From positions 62,001 through 126,000 of the forward strand of contig NZ_BOOR01000037.1 of assembly GCF_016863335.1 (NCBI RefSeq): 64,000 nucleotides of DNA, read 5' to 3'. Made by a program: the position numbers and the translations under genes. The DNA comes from Planotetraspora thailandica (GTDB lineage Bacteria; Actinomycetota; Actinomycetes; Streptosporangiales; Streptosporangiaceae). This document shows, piece by piece, positions 7,767-16,115 of this stretch. A model generated the notes under the pieces. It had not been told where the DNA came from. It searched no databases and worked only from the letters and a program-made list of their open reading frames with translations. Position 1 is the first letter of the stretch. Each line of letters starts with the position of its first letter.

Positions 7767-10214
7767 GTGGCAATCCCCAGAACACGTCGGCTTATCGCGG
7801 CGGCGAGTCTGCCGCTAATGGTCGCGGCGACCATGGCACTACAACCCGGCACCGCGAACGCCCTTTCGTCCGACGTCGTCATCTCCGCTGTGTACGGCGG
7901 CGGCGGCAATGCCCAAGCCGTCTTGAAGAACGACTACATCGAGCTGGCCAACACCACCGACCACCCCATCGACGTCTCGGCCTGGAGCGTCCAGTACGCC
8001 TCGGCTGCGGGCGCCGTCTTTCAGATGACCAATCTGACCGGCAGCATCCCCGCGCACGGCAGGTACCTGGTCCAGGAGGCTGCGGGCGCCAGTGGCACCC
8101 TGGCGCTTCCCACGCCTGACGCCATCGGCTCGATCCCCATGTCCGCGACCTCCGGTGTCGTCGCGCTGGTCACGGCCCAAATCCCGCTGGTGGGCTGCGG
8201 CATCAGCTGCGCGACTGCTCCGAACGTCAAGGACCTGGTCGGTTACGGCGCGACCGCGAACGTCGAAACGGCCGCCGCGCCCGGGCTCACGAACGCCACG
8301 GCCAACGCCCGCACCGGAGCGCTGATCGACACCGACAACAACGCCGCCGACTTCACCGCCGGCGTGCCGAAGGCCACCAACTCCGCGGGTACCACGGTCA
8401 CCGCGGACGACTCGGGCGGCCCCGGCGACCCGACCCCCGGCACCGTCCGCATCCATGACATCCAGGGCACGGGCCGGATCTCCCCGATCGTCGGGCAGAA
8501 CGTTACGAACGTCCCGGGCATCGTCACGGCCGTCCGGGTGACGGGCAACGCGCGCGGTTTCTGGTTCCAGGACCCCAGCGCCGACGCCGACGCCCTGACC
8601 AGCGAGGGCATGTTCGTCTTCATGGGCTCGACGTCGCCGGCGGTGGCCATCGGGGACTCCGTCCTGGTCTCCGGCCGCGTCACCGAGTTCCGCCCGGCCG
8701 CGGGCGCGCAGAGCCTCACCGAACTCGGCGGCACGATCACCACCACCAAGCTCAGCAGCGGCAACGCGCTGCCCGCGGCCGTACCGGTCGCCTTACCCGA
8801 CGCCTACACCAAGAGCGGCAGCCTCGAGGCCCAACCTTTGGAGCCGTCCTCCTACGTGCTGGACTGGCTGGAGATCCACGAGGGCATGCGGGTCACCATC
8901 GCCCAGGACACCCGCCTGGTCAGCCCGGTCAACACGGAGTTCTCCGAGCTGTGGGTGACCCTCAAGCCGGGCCAGAACCCGACCCCGCGCGGTGGCTCCA
9001 TCTACAACAGCTACGACGATCCCAACAGCGGCCGGCTGATGATCGTCGCACTGAACGGCGCGCCCGCCGCCAACGTCGGCTCCACGCTGGCCGCCGGCAC
9101 CACTGGACCGGTGGACTACCAGTCGTTCGGCGGTTACGTCGTGCAGGCCACCCAGCTCGGCACGATCACCGAGGGCGGCCTCAAGCGCCAGAAGGTGCTC
9201 CCGTCGAAGAAGAAGCACGACCTGTCCGTCGCGACCTACAACGTCGAGAACCTCACCGCCACCGACCCGGACACCAAGTTCACGCGACTGGCCGAGGCGG
9301 TCGTCACCAACCTCGGCGCGCCCGACATCCTCGCCCTGGAGGAGATCCAGGACAACAACGGCACCACCGACAACGGCGTCGTCGCAGCCGATCAGACCGT
9401 CGCGAAGTTCACCGCGGCGATCCGGGCCGCTGGCGGTCCCAAGTACGCGTGGCGCTCCATCGACCCGAACAACGACACCGACGGCGGCGCACCCGGTGGC
9501 AACATCCGCCAAGGGTTCTTGTTCAATCCCGGGCGGGTGACGTTCGTCGACCGCCCCGGCGGTGACGCCAACACGGCCGTGTCCGTCGTCCGCAAGCACG
9601 GGGCCGGCAACCAGATCTCCCTGTCGGTCTCACCCGGCCGGATCAACCCGACCAGCGACGCCTGGGCCACCAGCCGCAAGCCACTCGTCGGCGAGTTCCG
9701 CTACCACGGCAACCAGCAGTTGTTCGTCATCGCCAACCACTTCAACTCCAAGGGCGGCGACGCCCCGCTGAGCGCCGCCGTCCAGCCGCCGGTCCGCAGC
9801 ACCGAAGTCCAGCGCATCAAGCAGGCCACCGAGGTCCACAACTTCGTCAAGGACCTCTCCGACAAGAGCGGCGGCCGCGCCCAGGTCATCGTCTTGGGCG
9901 ATCTCAACGACTACCAGTTCAGCCCTGCCCTCCAGACCCTCACCGGCAACGGCACCGTGCTGAAGACCCTGATCGACACCCTGCCCGCCGACCAGCGCTA
10001 CAGCTACATCTTCGACGGCAACTCCCAGGTCCTCGACCACATCCTCATCAGCCCCGCCATCAAGGGCTACTCCTACGGCGTCGTCCACATCAACGCCGAA
10101 TTCTCCGACCAGGCCAGCGACCACGACCCCCAAATCGTCCGCATCCTCACCGGTTGCAACGGACACCGGCTCCCCGCTCGCTGCCTCCCCGGCAGCCCCG
10201 TAGTAAACGAGTAA
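7767..10214 (+). CDS. Secreted ExeM/NucH-like endonuclease with lamin-tail domain
   Basis: Large exported DNase (815 residues) that likely degrades extracellular DNA. It has a Sec signal peptide (RTRRLIAAASLPLMVAATMALQ, cleavage near ANALSS), then a lamin-tail domain (residues ~33-160: VVISAVYGGGGNAQA, DYIELANTTDHPIDVSAWSVQYASA). A central beta-rich OB-like region (~225-440) follows, then an endonuclease/exonuclease/phosphatase domain (~485-800) with ATYNVENL, ALEEIQDNNG, ANHFNSKGGD, VLGDLNDY, DHILIS and SDHDPQIV. These supply the metal ligands and catalytic Asp/His. Two cysteines near residues 134-138 sit in an inserted loop. GTG 7767 follows AGGAG. A strong terminator follows immediately. 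Monocistronic. Confidence 0.93.
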   Translation: MAIPRTRRLIAAASLPLMVAATMALQPGTANALSSDVVISAVYGGGGNAQAVLKNDYIELANTTDHPIDVSAWSVQYASAAGAVFQMTNLTGSIPAHGRYLVQEAAGASGTLALPTPDAIGSIPMSATSGVVALVTAQIPLVGCGISCATAPNVKDLVGYGATANVETAAAPGLTNATANARTGALIDTDNNAADFTAGVPKATNSAGTTVTADDSGGPGDPTPGTVRIHDIQGTGRISPIVGQNVTNVPGIVTAVRVTGNARGFWFQDPSADADALTSEGMFVFMGSTSPAVAIGDSVLVSGRVTEFRPAAGAQSLTELGGTITTTKLSSGNALPAAVPVALPDAYTKSGSLEAQPLEPSSYVLDWLEIHEGMRVTIAQDTRLVSPVNTEFSELWVTLKPGQNPTPRGGSIYNSYDDPNSGRLMIVALNGAPAANVGSTLAAGTTGPVDYQSFGGYVVQATQLGTITEGGLKRQKVLPSKKKHDLSVATYNVENLTATDPDTKFTRLAEAVVTNLGAPDILALEEIQDNNGTTDNGVVAADQTVAKFTAAIRAAGGPKYAWRSIDPNNDTDGGAPGGNIRQGFLFNPGRVTFVDRPGGDANTAVSVVRKHGAGNQISLSVSPGRINPTSDAWATSRKPLVGEFRYHGNQQLFVIANHFNSKGGDAPLSAAVQPPVRSTEVQRIKQATEVHNFVKDLSDKSGGRAQVIVLGDLNDYQFSPALQTLTGNGTVLKTLIDTLPADQRYSYIFDGNSQVLDHILISPAIKGYSYGVVHINAEFSDQASDHDPQIVRILTGCNGHRLPARCLPGSPVVNE

Positions 10215-10217
10215 CGC

Positions 10218-10249
10218 AAAAGCGCCCGCCCTGAAGGGCGGGCGCTTTT
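10218..10249. terminator. Strong intrinsic terminator after nuclease gene
   Basis: AAAAGCGCCCGCCC (10218-10231) pairs with GGGCGGGCGCTTTT (10236-10249) around a TGAA loop: a 14-bp stem flanked by A- and T-runs, so it could act in both directions. It begins 4 nt after the nuclease stop. Confidence 0.92.
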
Positions 10250-10449
10250 CTCGTTCCACCGGCTGGAGCCCTGGCTGGTTTGGGCGTCCCAGCCCCGAAA
10301 CGTGGAAGCAACGTGTGGGCTCCGGAGGCTGCGTGAGTGGCAACCCGTCTGTACCCCGAGGTATCGTCCTCGCCGGATACAACATGGCTCTGCCCTTCAG
10401 GGCGGTAGCGCACCCGTGGCCCCCGCCACGACATCGACACGCGCGGAGC

Positions 10450-10716
10450 CTAATTGATCGATGTTTGACCGCCTGTGGCGGCAAAGGTGTCCGCTGCGGC
10501 TTGGATTCGAGTGACGTACCGCTTCCACTCCTCCGCGTCGAACATGTCGTGGTCGGACCCGCCGTGTCCGTCGATCATTTCCCGCACGATGTCCGCGTGA
10601 CCGGCATGCTGGGCGGTCTTTGCGACCATCCGCGCCAGCAACGCCCCCAAGGTCGTGTCGCGCCGTTCCTGCGGCCAATGCGCCACCTGTCCGGGTGCGG
10701 CCAAGTCGAGTCGGAC
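10450..10716 (-). pseudogene. C-terminal fragment of a DinB/DUF664 protein
   Basis: The reverse strand encodes only the last part of a DinB-superfamily (DUF664) protein: HWPQERRDTTLGALLARMVAKTAQHAGHADIVREMIDGHGGSDHDMFDAEEWKRY. This includes the ETARHAGHADI-type helix that carries metal-binding histidines. Intact members are about 160-170 residues; roughly the first half is missing, and sequence upstream of 10716 no longer matches. Such proteins often act as thiol (mycothiol)-dependent transferases. With no start or first helices this is best read as a decayed gene. The surrounding 10250-10449 contains nothing recognised. Confidence 0.65.
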
Positions 10717-10896
10717 ATTCAGCCGGAGCGACGTCCGCGCCCCGCGGGTGCCTACGCCATGTGACGTATCGCCCGCGCAGCCCACCTTCATCCCCGGAGG
10801 GAGCTCGGATTGCTACCAGGAGCCGACGACCGGGCCCGGCGGTACGGGCACGATGAGGTTCAAGATTGCAGGCGAGAAATAGAGCAGGTGTCGTCG

Positions 10897-11301
10897 ATGG
10901 GGGCCATTACCCGGGTCTCGGACTCGAGCACAGGGCTGCTGCGGACCGTGCTTGTTGTCGACGCGGCGGTCTGCTTCGGCGCCGCGCTGTTGAACTTCGG
11001 CCTCAAGGTCCCGCTGGGCCTCACCACGTTGCGCTTCGCCGATTCGATCTGGCAGGCGGGAACGGGCGAGGCCGTCATCGGCGCAGCGCTGTTCGCGGCA
11101 GGGTTGACCGGAGGTCGCCGCTTGTCCTGGGCGGCGTTGGTGATGTCGGTGCTGGGCATAGCCATCGGCCTCACATCAGAACGAGTGCAGGGAGCCGCCC
11201 GCGACCTCCATGCTGCCATGGTCCTGCTCGCCGTCCTCGTGTTGGCGCTGCTGCTGGTCGACGGCCGGCGGAATCGGCGGCAGTCCGCGGCGGCGAAATG
11301 A
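10897..11301 (+). CDS. Small four-helix membrane protein, paralogue of next gene
   Basis: Integral membrane protein of 134 residues with four hydrophobic helices (LLRTVLVVDAAVCFGAALLNFGL; TGEAVIGAALFAAGLT; WAALVMSVLGIAIGLT; DLHAAMVLLAVLVLALLLV). ATG 10897 is chosen because GAGCAGG lies about 8 nt upstream; a GTG nine bases earlier is possible. Its stop overlaps the ATG of the next gene (ATGA). The two proteins align over their whole length, sharing a GEAVIGAALFAAG / PEAVISGVMAVGA helix and an IGLT / YGLT turn. They are therefore tandem duplicates and may form a heteromer. No function recognised. Confidence 0.72.
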   Translation: MGAITRVSDSSTGLLRTVLVVDAAVCFGAALLNFGLKVPLGLTTLRFADSIWQAGTGEAVIGAALFAAGLTGGRRLSWAALVMSVLGIAIGLTSERVQGAARDLHAAMVLLAVLVLALLLVDGRRNRRQSAAAK

Positions 11302-11741
11302 CCGCCAACCGGCCTAGCCGTACGGACCACGGGCGGCGGCCGCCCCCCGTGGCCGCCGGAATGTTGATGGCGCTCGCAGCGGCGGCATTCGCAATCATGT
11401 CCGTCATCCATTTCGGGGTCGACATTCCGGTCGGCTTCACCACCATCAGCGATCCCTTCGCCGGTGCCGCCCCTCCCGAGGCCGTCATCTCGGGCGTCAT
11501 GGCGGTCGGCGCGACTGCCGTCTTCACCCGGCGGACGACGACCAGGAGAGTCGCGCTGGGGACGACACTGTTCGCGCTCCTGGGCACCGCCTACGGACTG
11601 ACCATCACGCTCGACAGCACCCGCACCGGCGACCTCGCCTACCACCTCGGCATCCTGGCCACTCTGCTCGCAATCCTCGGCCTGCTGCTCGTGCCGGCCA
11701 GGAGGGCCGACGCCAGAGTCACGGGGAGGGAGCCAGGGTGA
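11298..11741 (+). CDS. Small four-helix membrane protein, paralogue of preceding gene
   Basis: 147-residue integral membrane protein, translationally coupled to the gene before it by a 4-bp ATGA overlap. After a basic, proline-rich N-terminus come helices at PVAAGMLMALAAAAFAIMSVIHFGV, PPEAVISGVMAVGATAVF, ALGTTLFALLGTAYGLTITL and LAYHLGILATLLAILGLLLVPA. Topology and motif order match the upstream protein. The conserved acidic residue in the EAVI segment and the histidine before helix four (DLHAAM / LAYHLG) are shared and could be functional. No named family recognised. Confidence 0.72.
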   Translation: MTANRPSRTDHGRRPPPVAAGMLMALAAAAFAIMSVIHFGVDIPVGFTTISDPFAGAAPPEAVISGVMAVGATAVFTRRTTTRRVALGTTLFALLGTAYGLTITLDSTRTGDLAYHLGILATLLAILGLLLVPARRADARVTGREPG

Positions 11742-11831
11742 GGGTGGTCCCGACGATGGTGAGGAGGTTCTCCTGCCCAACCGCACACGCCGCACACGGG
11801 GAATCCGAGGGATGCGCTCGACGTGCGTGTG

Positions 11832-12764
11832 TCATACCGGGAACGTCACCGCGGTCAGTTCCTCTGAAATCGTCCACAGCCGACGCTGGGCGGCCATGTC
11901 GTAGGACTGTGCGCTCGACTTGACGATCTTCGGGTGCCCCTTGCTCTCTTGGAAGCCCGCGGGGCCGTAGTACTGGCCGCCTTGGACGGCCGGGTCGGTC
12001 GCAGCACGTAGCGGGGGTAGCGCCCCCATCTCGGCGGGCTGGATCAGCAATGGCCGAACCAGGGCGAACAGTGCTCGGAAGTACAGGGGCTGCAGCGAGA
12101 CCGACGTTCTGGACCCTCCAGTGTCGGATCCTCCAGGGTGCGCAGCGACGGCGATGGTCTCCCCGTTTCCGGACAGCTTGCGTTGGAGTTCGTAGGTGAA
12201 CATCAGGTTGGCCAGTTTGGAGTTTCCGTACGCGGCGACCCGGCTGTACTTCCTGGTCTTCCAGTTGAGGTCGTCGAAGTCGATCGGCCCGCCCTGCCTG
12301 TGCCCTGCGCTGCTGACGGTGACAACGCGAGAGCCGGGGACATGCAGCATCTTGTCGAGCAGCAGCCCGGTGAGGGCGAAGTGGCCTAGGTGATTGGTGC
12401 CGAACTGGAACTCGAAGCCGTCCACCGTGGTCCCTTGCGGGGCGTACATGATGCCGGCGTTGTTGATCAGCAGATCGATGTGGTCACGAGTGGCGCCCAG
12501 TTCGTCGGCGGCCGCGCGGACCGAGGCCAGCGAAGCGAGGTCGAGGCGTTGCACCGTGACGTCGGCGCCGGGGGTGGCTGTGGTGATCTCGGCTGCCGCT
12601 CGCTTGCCCTTGTCCAGGTCCCGTACGGCGAGGACCACCGACGCCCCGCGCGCGGCGAGCACCCTGGCGGTTTCGAAGCCGATGCCGGTGTTGCCTCCGG
12701 TGATCACGGCGACGCGGCCCCGCTGGTCAGGCACGTCTGCGGCGTTCCACCGCTGTCGGGGCAT
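11832..12764 (-). CDS. SDR oxidoreductase, retinol-dehydrogenase-like
   Basis: 310-residue cytoplasmic SDR of the RDH/protochlorophyllide-reductase-like group: AVITGGNTGIGFETARVLAARGA (cofactor), LAVRDLDKGKRAA, LDLASLASVRAAADEL (NADP-type DLA motif), LLINNAGIMYAP, TNHLGHFALTGLLL, TVSSAGHRQG, AYGNSKLANLMFTYELQRKL (catalytic YxxxK), VAAHPGGSDT. ATG 12764 follows GGAGG. Its promoter (TTGACA, then a TATGTT box) lies inside a 45-bp inverted-repeat operator shared with the divergent TetR gene, so TetR control is very likely. Substrate unknown. Confidence 0.9.
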   Translation of the reverse strand: MPRQRWNAADVPDQRGRVAVITGGNTGIGFETARVLAARGASVVLAVRDLDKGKRAAAEITTATPGADVTVQRLDLASLASVRAAADELGATRDHIDLLINNAGIMYAPQGTTVDGFEFQFGTNHLGHFALTGLLLDKMLHVPGSRVVTVSSAGHRQGGPIDFDDLNWKTRKYSRVAAYGNSKLANLMFTYELQRKLSGNGETIAVAAHPGGSDTGGSRTSVSLQPLYFRALFALVRPLLIQPAEMGALPPLRAATDPAVQGGQYYGPAGFQESKGHPKIVKSSAQSYDMAAQRRLWTISEELTAVTFPV

Positions 12765-12782
12765 GGTTCCTCCAGATACAAT

Positions 12783-12827
12783 CGGGGCGCTCGTTCCGCT
12801 TAGGAACATACCGGAACGCACGCCCCG
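12783..12827. promoter_or_regulatory. TetR operator A, overlapping the SDR promoter
   Basis: CGGGGCGCTCGTTCCG (12783-12798) and CGGAACGCACGCCCCG (12812-12827) form an imperfect inverted repeat (two mismatches), 45 bp in all. On the minus strand a TTGACA -35 (upstream of the repeat) and TATGTT -10 (in the spacer) read toward the SDR gene, so a bound repressor would block RNA polymerase. A near-identical element lies at 13456-13500 on the other side of the TetR gene. Confidence 0.75.
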
Positions 12828-12846
12828 CTTGTCAAGGAGAGCCGTT

Positions 12847-13437
12847 GTGAGTGAGAAATCCCGGCCGCTGCGCGCGGACGCCGCCCGTAACCGGGCCCGC
12901 GTGTTGCAGGTCGCCTACGAGACATTCGCCGAGGAGGGTGCGGGCGTCCCGATCGACGAGATCGCCCGCCGCGCGGGAGTGGGCGCCGGCACGGTGTACC
13001 GGCATTTCCCCACCAAGGAATCGTTGTTCCAGGCAATCGTGGCCGACCGGTTGCGGCAGATCGTCGAGTGGACGCGTGCACAGGCGGCGGCCGACCCCGG
13101 AGAAGGGCTGTACGCGTTCCTCTTCCAGATGGCCGAGCAAGGCGCGACCGATCTGGGGCTCACGGAAGCTTTCGCAGGGAGCGGCTTCGATCTGGCGGCG
13201 GCCCTGCCCGACGCGGAGAGGGAGTTCACGGGGATGATGGCCGAGATCCTCGCCCAGGCCCAGCGTGCGGGGACCGTACGGCCCGACCTGGATACGGCCG
13301 ACATCAAGACTCTGATCGTCGGCCTGCAGGCGATGCGGCGCTTCCGCGGCGACAGCGAACTGATGCGCCGCGTCTACCCGGTGATCCGGGCCGGCCTGGC
13401 CGTACCGGACTCCGCCGAGACGTCACCCCGGACGTGA
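12847..13437 (+). CDS. TetR-family transcriptional regulator
   Basis: 196-residue dimeric repressor. The N-terminal TetR HTH (residues ~10-60) reads DAARNRARVLQVAYETFAEEGAGVPIDEIARRAGVGAGTVYRHFPTKESLF, with the recognition helix GAGTVYRHF. The C-terminal ligand domain (SBD-like: LYAFLFQMAEQGATD, EILAQAQRAGTVRPDLDTADIKTLIVGLQAMRRF) belongs to the common YerO/SACE_7040-like group that binds small hydrophobic effectors. GTG 12847 follows AAGGAGA by 6 nt. The gene is flanked on both sides by copies of the same operator, so it probably represses the divergent SDR gene, itself, and the flavoenzyme unit downstream. Confidence 0.92.
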   Translation: MSEKSRPLRADAARNRARVLQVAYETFAEEGAGVPIDEIARRAGVGAGTVYRHFPTKESLFQAIVADRLRQIVEWTRAQAAADPGEGLYAFLFQMAEQGATDLGLTEAFAGSGFDLAAALPDAEREFTGMMAEILAQAQRAGTVRPDLDTADIKTLIVGLQAMRRFRGDSELMRRVYPVIRAGLAVPDSAETSPRT

Positions 13438-13455
13438 ACTAAGTCTCTTGATAAG

Positions 13456-13500
13456 CGGGGCGCTCGTTCCGGTATAGTCCTAACCGGAACGAGCGCCCCG
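13456..13500. promoter_or_regulatory. TetR operator B with promoter, duplicate of operator A
   Basis: CGGGGCGCTCGTTCCGGT (13456-13473) and ACCGGAACGAGCGCCCCG (13483-13500) are perfect 18-bp arms around a 9-bp spacer. On the plus strand TTGATA (13448-13453) and TATAGT (13473-13478) form a promoter lying within the operator. About 85 bp here, through the GGAGG site and the first codons, match operator A in inverse orientation. Each arm has internal GG..CG..CG..CC symmetry, so two dimers may bind. Confidence 0.8.
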
Positions 13501-13518
13501 AATTTATCTGGAGGAACC

Positions 13519-13626
13519 ATGCCTCGACCGCCGCACACAGGAGCCGACGTATCCAGGCGGCACGGCCTGACGATGCCGGAAGCCTGGAGAGGCGCGAGCT
13601 TCGCCGTCGCGGCGAGGGCGGCATGA
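13519..13626 (+). CDS. 35-codon leader ORF, possible SDR N-terminus remnant
   Basis: ATG 13519 has a perfect GGAGG site and starts MPRPPHTGADV, resembling the MPRQRWNAADV start of the SDR at 12764, then diverges. It ends with TGA overlapping the ATG of the flavoenzyme (ATGA at 13623). It may be the 5' end left after the original gene behind the duplicated promoter was replaced, and it could now couple translation of the downstream gene. No independent function is claimed. Confidence 0.35.
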   Translation: MPRPPHTGADVSRRHGLTMPEAWRGASFAVAARAA

Positions 13627-14000
13627 CCTGGCTGAACGAGATCATCCGCGGCCGGCACATCAGCCTGACCACCTTCCGCCGGAACGGCCGGGCCGTACCG
13701 ACCCCGGTCGGGTTCGTCGTCGACGGCGACGAACTGTTCGTGTTGACGGCGCGAGACAGCGGCAAGGTCAAACGCATCCGCAACAACACGTCCGTCGTGG
13801 TCGCACCATGCGACGGCAGGGGCCGCATCGCGGAGGGCGCGCCCAGCGCGGAGGCCACGGCCCGGCTTCTGGACGAGACGCAGACGGCCCGCGTCAGGAG
13901 ACTCATGTCGCGCAGGTACCCCGCGGCTCGGTTGGTGTTCTGGTGGAACCGGCTCCGTGGTGCCCATGACCGTTTGATCGGAATCGAGGTGACGCTGTGA
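13623..14000 (+). CDS. PPOX-class (F420/FMN-type) split-barrel oxidoreductase
   Basis: 125-residue cytoplasmic flavin/F420-binding split-barrel protein: GRHISLTTFRRNGRAVPTPVGFVVDGDELFVLTARDSGKVKRIRNNTSVVVAPCDGRG is the standard start of PPOX-class F420-dependent enzymes, including the TxDSGKVKRIRNN cofactor-binding stretch. The second half, EATARLLDETQTARVRRLMSRRYP, is a normal C-terminus. Its ATG overlaps the stop of a 35-codon leader ORF, so it is translated from the operator-B promoter and is probably TetR-regulated. An LLM-type oxidoreductase follows 129 bp later. Substrate unknown. Confidence 0.82.
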   Translation: MTWLNEIIRGRHISLTTFRRNGRAVPTPVGFVVDGDELFVLTARDSGKVKRIRNNTSVVVAPCDGRGRIAEGAPSAEATARLLDETQTARVRRLMSRRYPAARLVFWWNRLRGAHDRLIGIEVTL

Positions 14001-14129
14001 CCATCCGTCCGTGCACCGGACGCGAGGGAGCGTCGCCTGCCGAAGCAACTGTGGCGGCGCCACTGGCAGTTTCCGACCCCGGAACGTCTGATCACTGTTC
14101 ACGCCGCGCGAGCCTGAGGAGCTGACCGC

Positions 14130-15035
14130 ATGGAAATCGGACTGTCGAACTACGGTGCTGCGCCCATCCCGGAACTCCTGACGGAGATCGAGAGCGCCGC
14201 GGCGCACGGCTTCTCGCGTTTCTGGCTCGGCGAGCACGGTGGATGGGATCCGCTGACGGTATTCGCCGCACTGGGAAACCGCGCACCGGGCATCGAGCTG
14301 GCCACATCCGTCGTAGGGACCTACCCGCGGCATCCCCTCGCCCTGGCCGCCCAGGCCCTGACCACCCAAGCCGCAACCGGCGGGCGCCTGACGCTCGGCA
14401 TAGGTCCGAGCCACGAACCGGTGGTCGAAAGCAGGTACGGGCTGACTTGGCAGCCGCCCGTACAGCACACACGCGAAGTTTTGGACGTCCTCGGCCCGGC
14501 CCTGCGAAGTGAGGAGGTAGAGGTCCGCGGTCGATCGATCACTGCGGTCGGCGGCGTCGCCGCCCCTGGCGTGACCCCGCCATCCGTCCTGCTCGCCGCG
14601 AACGGGCCTCGCATGCTCGCCCTCGCCGGCGAACGGGCCGACGGCGCGCTCACAATGTGGACGACGCCCCGCTTCCTCGGCGAGATCGTGGTTCCCACCG
14701 TCACCACCGCCGCAGCGGGACGGGCGGCACCGCGCATCGCCGTCGGGCTGCTTGCGTCCGTGACCTCGGACGTGAGTGGAACACGCCGGCGCGTCAACAC
14801 GGACTTCCGCCAAGCCGCGACACTGCCCACCTTCCGCGCCTTGCTCGATCGGCAGGGCTCCACGGGACCGGACGACACTCTAGTCGCCGGCGACGAAACC
14901 CTCGTCGAAAAAACGGTAGGCCGCTTCGCCGACGCGGGAGCCACCGAGCTGATCATCTTCCCCGTCGGGCTCCCCGAAGACCAACACCGCACGATCGCCC
15001 TGTTCGCCGATCTCGCCAAAAGGCATCGCCGGTAG
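14130..15035 (+). CDS. LLM-class F420-dependent oxidoreductase
   Basis: Luciferase-like (TIM-barrel) oxidoreductase of 301 residues, in the actinobacterial group that uses reduced F420. Visible: MEIGLSNYGAAPIPELLTEIESAAAHGFSRFWLGEH, then IELATSVVGTYPRHPLALAAQALTTQAATGGRLTLGIGPSHEPVVE (the GR(L)TLGIG.SH signature), and LAANGPRMLALAGERADGALTMW. AGGAG lies 8 nt before ATG 14130. It probably forms a unit with the PPOX protein upstream; both use deazaflavin/flavin cofactors. Substrate unknown. Confidence 0.88.
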   Translation: MEIGLSNYGAAPIPELLTEIESAAAHGFSRFWLGEHGGWDPLTVFAALGNRAPGIELATSVVGTYPRHPLALAAQALTTQAATGGRLTLGIGPSHEPVVESRYGLTWQPPVQHTREVLDVLGPALRSEEVEVRGRSITAVGGVAAPGVTPPSVLLAANGPRMLALAGERADGALTMWTTPRFLGEIVVPTVTTAAAGRAAPRIAVGLLASVTSDVSGTRRRVNTDFRQAATLPTFRALLDRQGSTGPDDTLVAGDETLVEKTVGRFADAGATELIIFPVGLPEDQHRTIALFADLAKRHRR

Positions 15036-15123
15036 CCCGCCCTGGCCGACTGAGCAAAATAGCCGAGGAGGGCCACGTTTTCCACAATCAAGACGATTTA
15101 TAACACGACGGCGTTCGCCACTT

Positions 15124-15984
15124 TTAGTTATGGGAAGGATGGGCCCATGTTGCGCCCCATTTGGCCAGCCGTTCCAGGGCGGAGGCGGACAGAGATCCCT
15201 GTGCGGCGGTGCAGACGAACAGGAACTGCTCGGGGTCTCCGGGGAGACGCAGAAGCTGGTAGTGGATAGAGAAGTCCCCGACTATCGGATGGTCAAAGGC
15301 AATCGTTCCCGAGGCGCGCTCATATACATGGTGAGCAGCCCATACTCTCCTGAAGTCCTCGTTTTCCAGTAACTCCCCGATCAGCTCGTTGAGCCTCGGA
15401 TCGCCGGGATGACGCCCGAGGGCGAAATGGAGCATGGCGGTGACGTCGGTCGCCACGTGCTCCCAGTCGAGATACAGCCTGCGCGAGTTCGGGTCCAGGA
15501 AGAAGAATCTCGGGAGGCTGTCGTCCCGCTCCAGTCTGTCGTCCTGCCGCATATGCAGGGCCCAGAACGGCCGGTTGGCGGCCATGATGTCCAGGCAATG
15601 GCTGAACACGCACGCCGGGGTGTCGGCGTGCTCCAGGGCGTCGAGCAGCTCGCAGGTCAAGGGTGATACCCGTTGCCAGGCGCCCGCAGGGCGACGGACG
15701 GGAGCGATTATGGGGCTGGCCAGCGCAAACAGGTGATCACGCTCGCTCTGGTTCAGCCGGAGCGCGCGGGCGATCGAGTCGAGGACTACCGGAGAGGCGT
15801 TCTTGCAGCGGCCCTGTTCCAGCCGGGTGTAGTAGCCGAGGCTGACGCTGGCGAGTCGTGCGAGTTCCTCGCGACGCAGCCCTGGAACGCGTCTACGCCC
15901 TACGTCCTCCATCCCGACGTCCTCAGGATTGAGGCGGGCCCGGCGGGAGCGGAGGAAGTCCCCTAACCCCACGAGGCGGTCCAT
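15124..15984 (-). CDS. XRE-family regulator with MmyB-like ligand domain
   Basis: 286-residue second member of the MmyB-type regulators in this window. HTH: LGDFLRSRRARLNPEDVG, RRVPGLRREELARLASVSLGYYTRLEQGRCKNASPVVLDSIARAL (residues ~6-70). The MmyB domain follows (ACVFSHCLDIMAANRPFWALH, HPGDPRLNELIGELLENEDFRRVWAAHHVYE, HPIVGDFSIHYQLLRLPGDPEQFLFVCTAAQGS). It has no obvious divergent partner; the next gene upstream is another regulator of the same class, 132 bp away and in the same orientation. Low identity between the two argues against recent duplication. Confidence 0.9.
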   Translation of the reverse strand: MDRLVGLGDFLRSRRARLNPEDVGMEDVGRRRVPGLRREELARLASVSLGYYTRLEQGRCKNASPVVLDSIARALRLNQSERDHLFALASPIIAPVRRPAGAWQRVSPLTCELLDALEHADTPACVFSHCLDIMAANRPFWALHMRQDDRLERDDSLPRFFFLDPNSRRLYLDWEHVATDVTAMLHFALGRHPGDPRLNELIGELLENEDFRRVWAAHHVYERASGTIAFDHPIVGDFSIHYQLLRLPGDPEQFLFVCTAAQGSLSASALERLAKWGATWAHPSHN

Positions 15985-16115
15985 GTGTCCAGTATGTGCT
16001 CCTGGTCACACTGCGTTGGCGGGGCCCACGAACCTGGACCTCACGTAGACAGCGTCCGTCACACCACCTGGCGGGCGCTGTCGCGATCGCGCCTGATCCG
16101 CTTACCGCCGGACGC

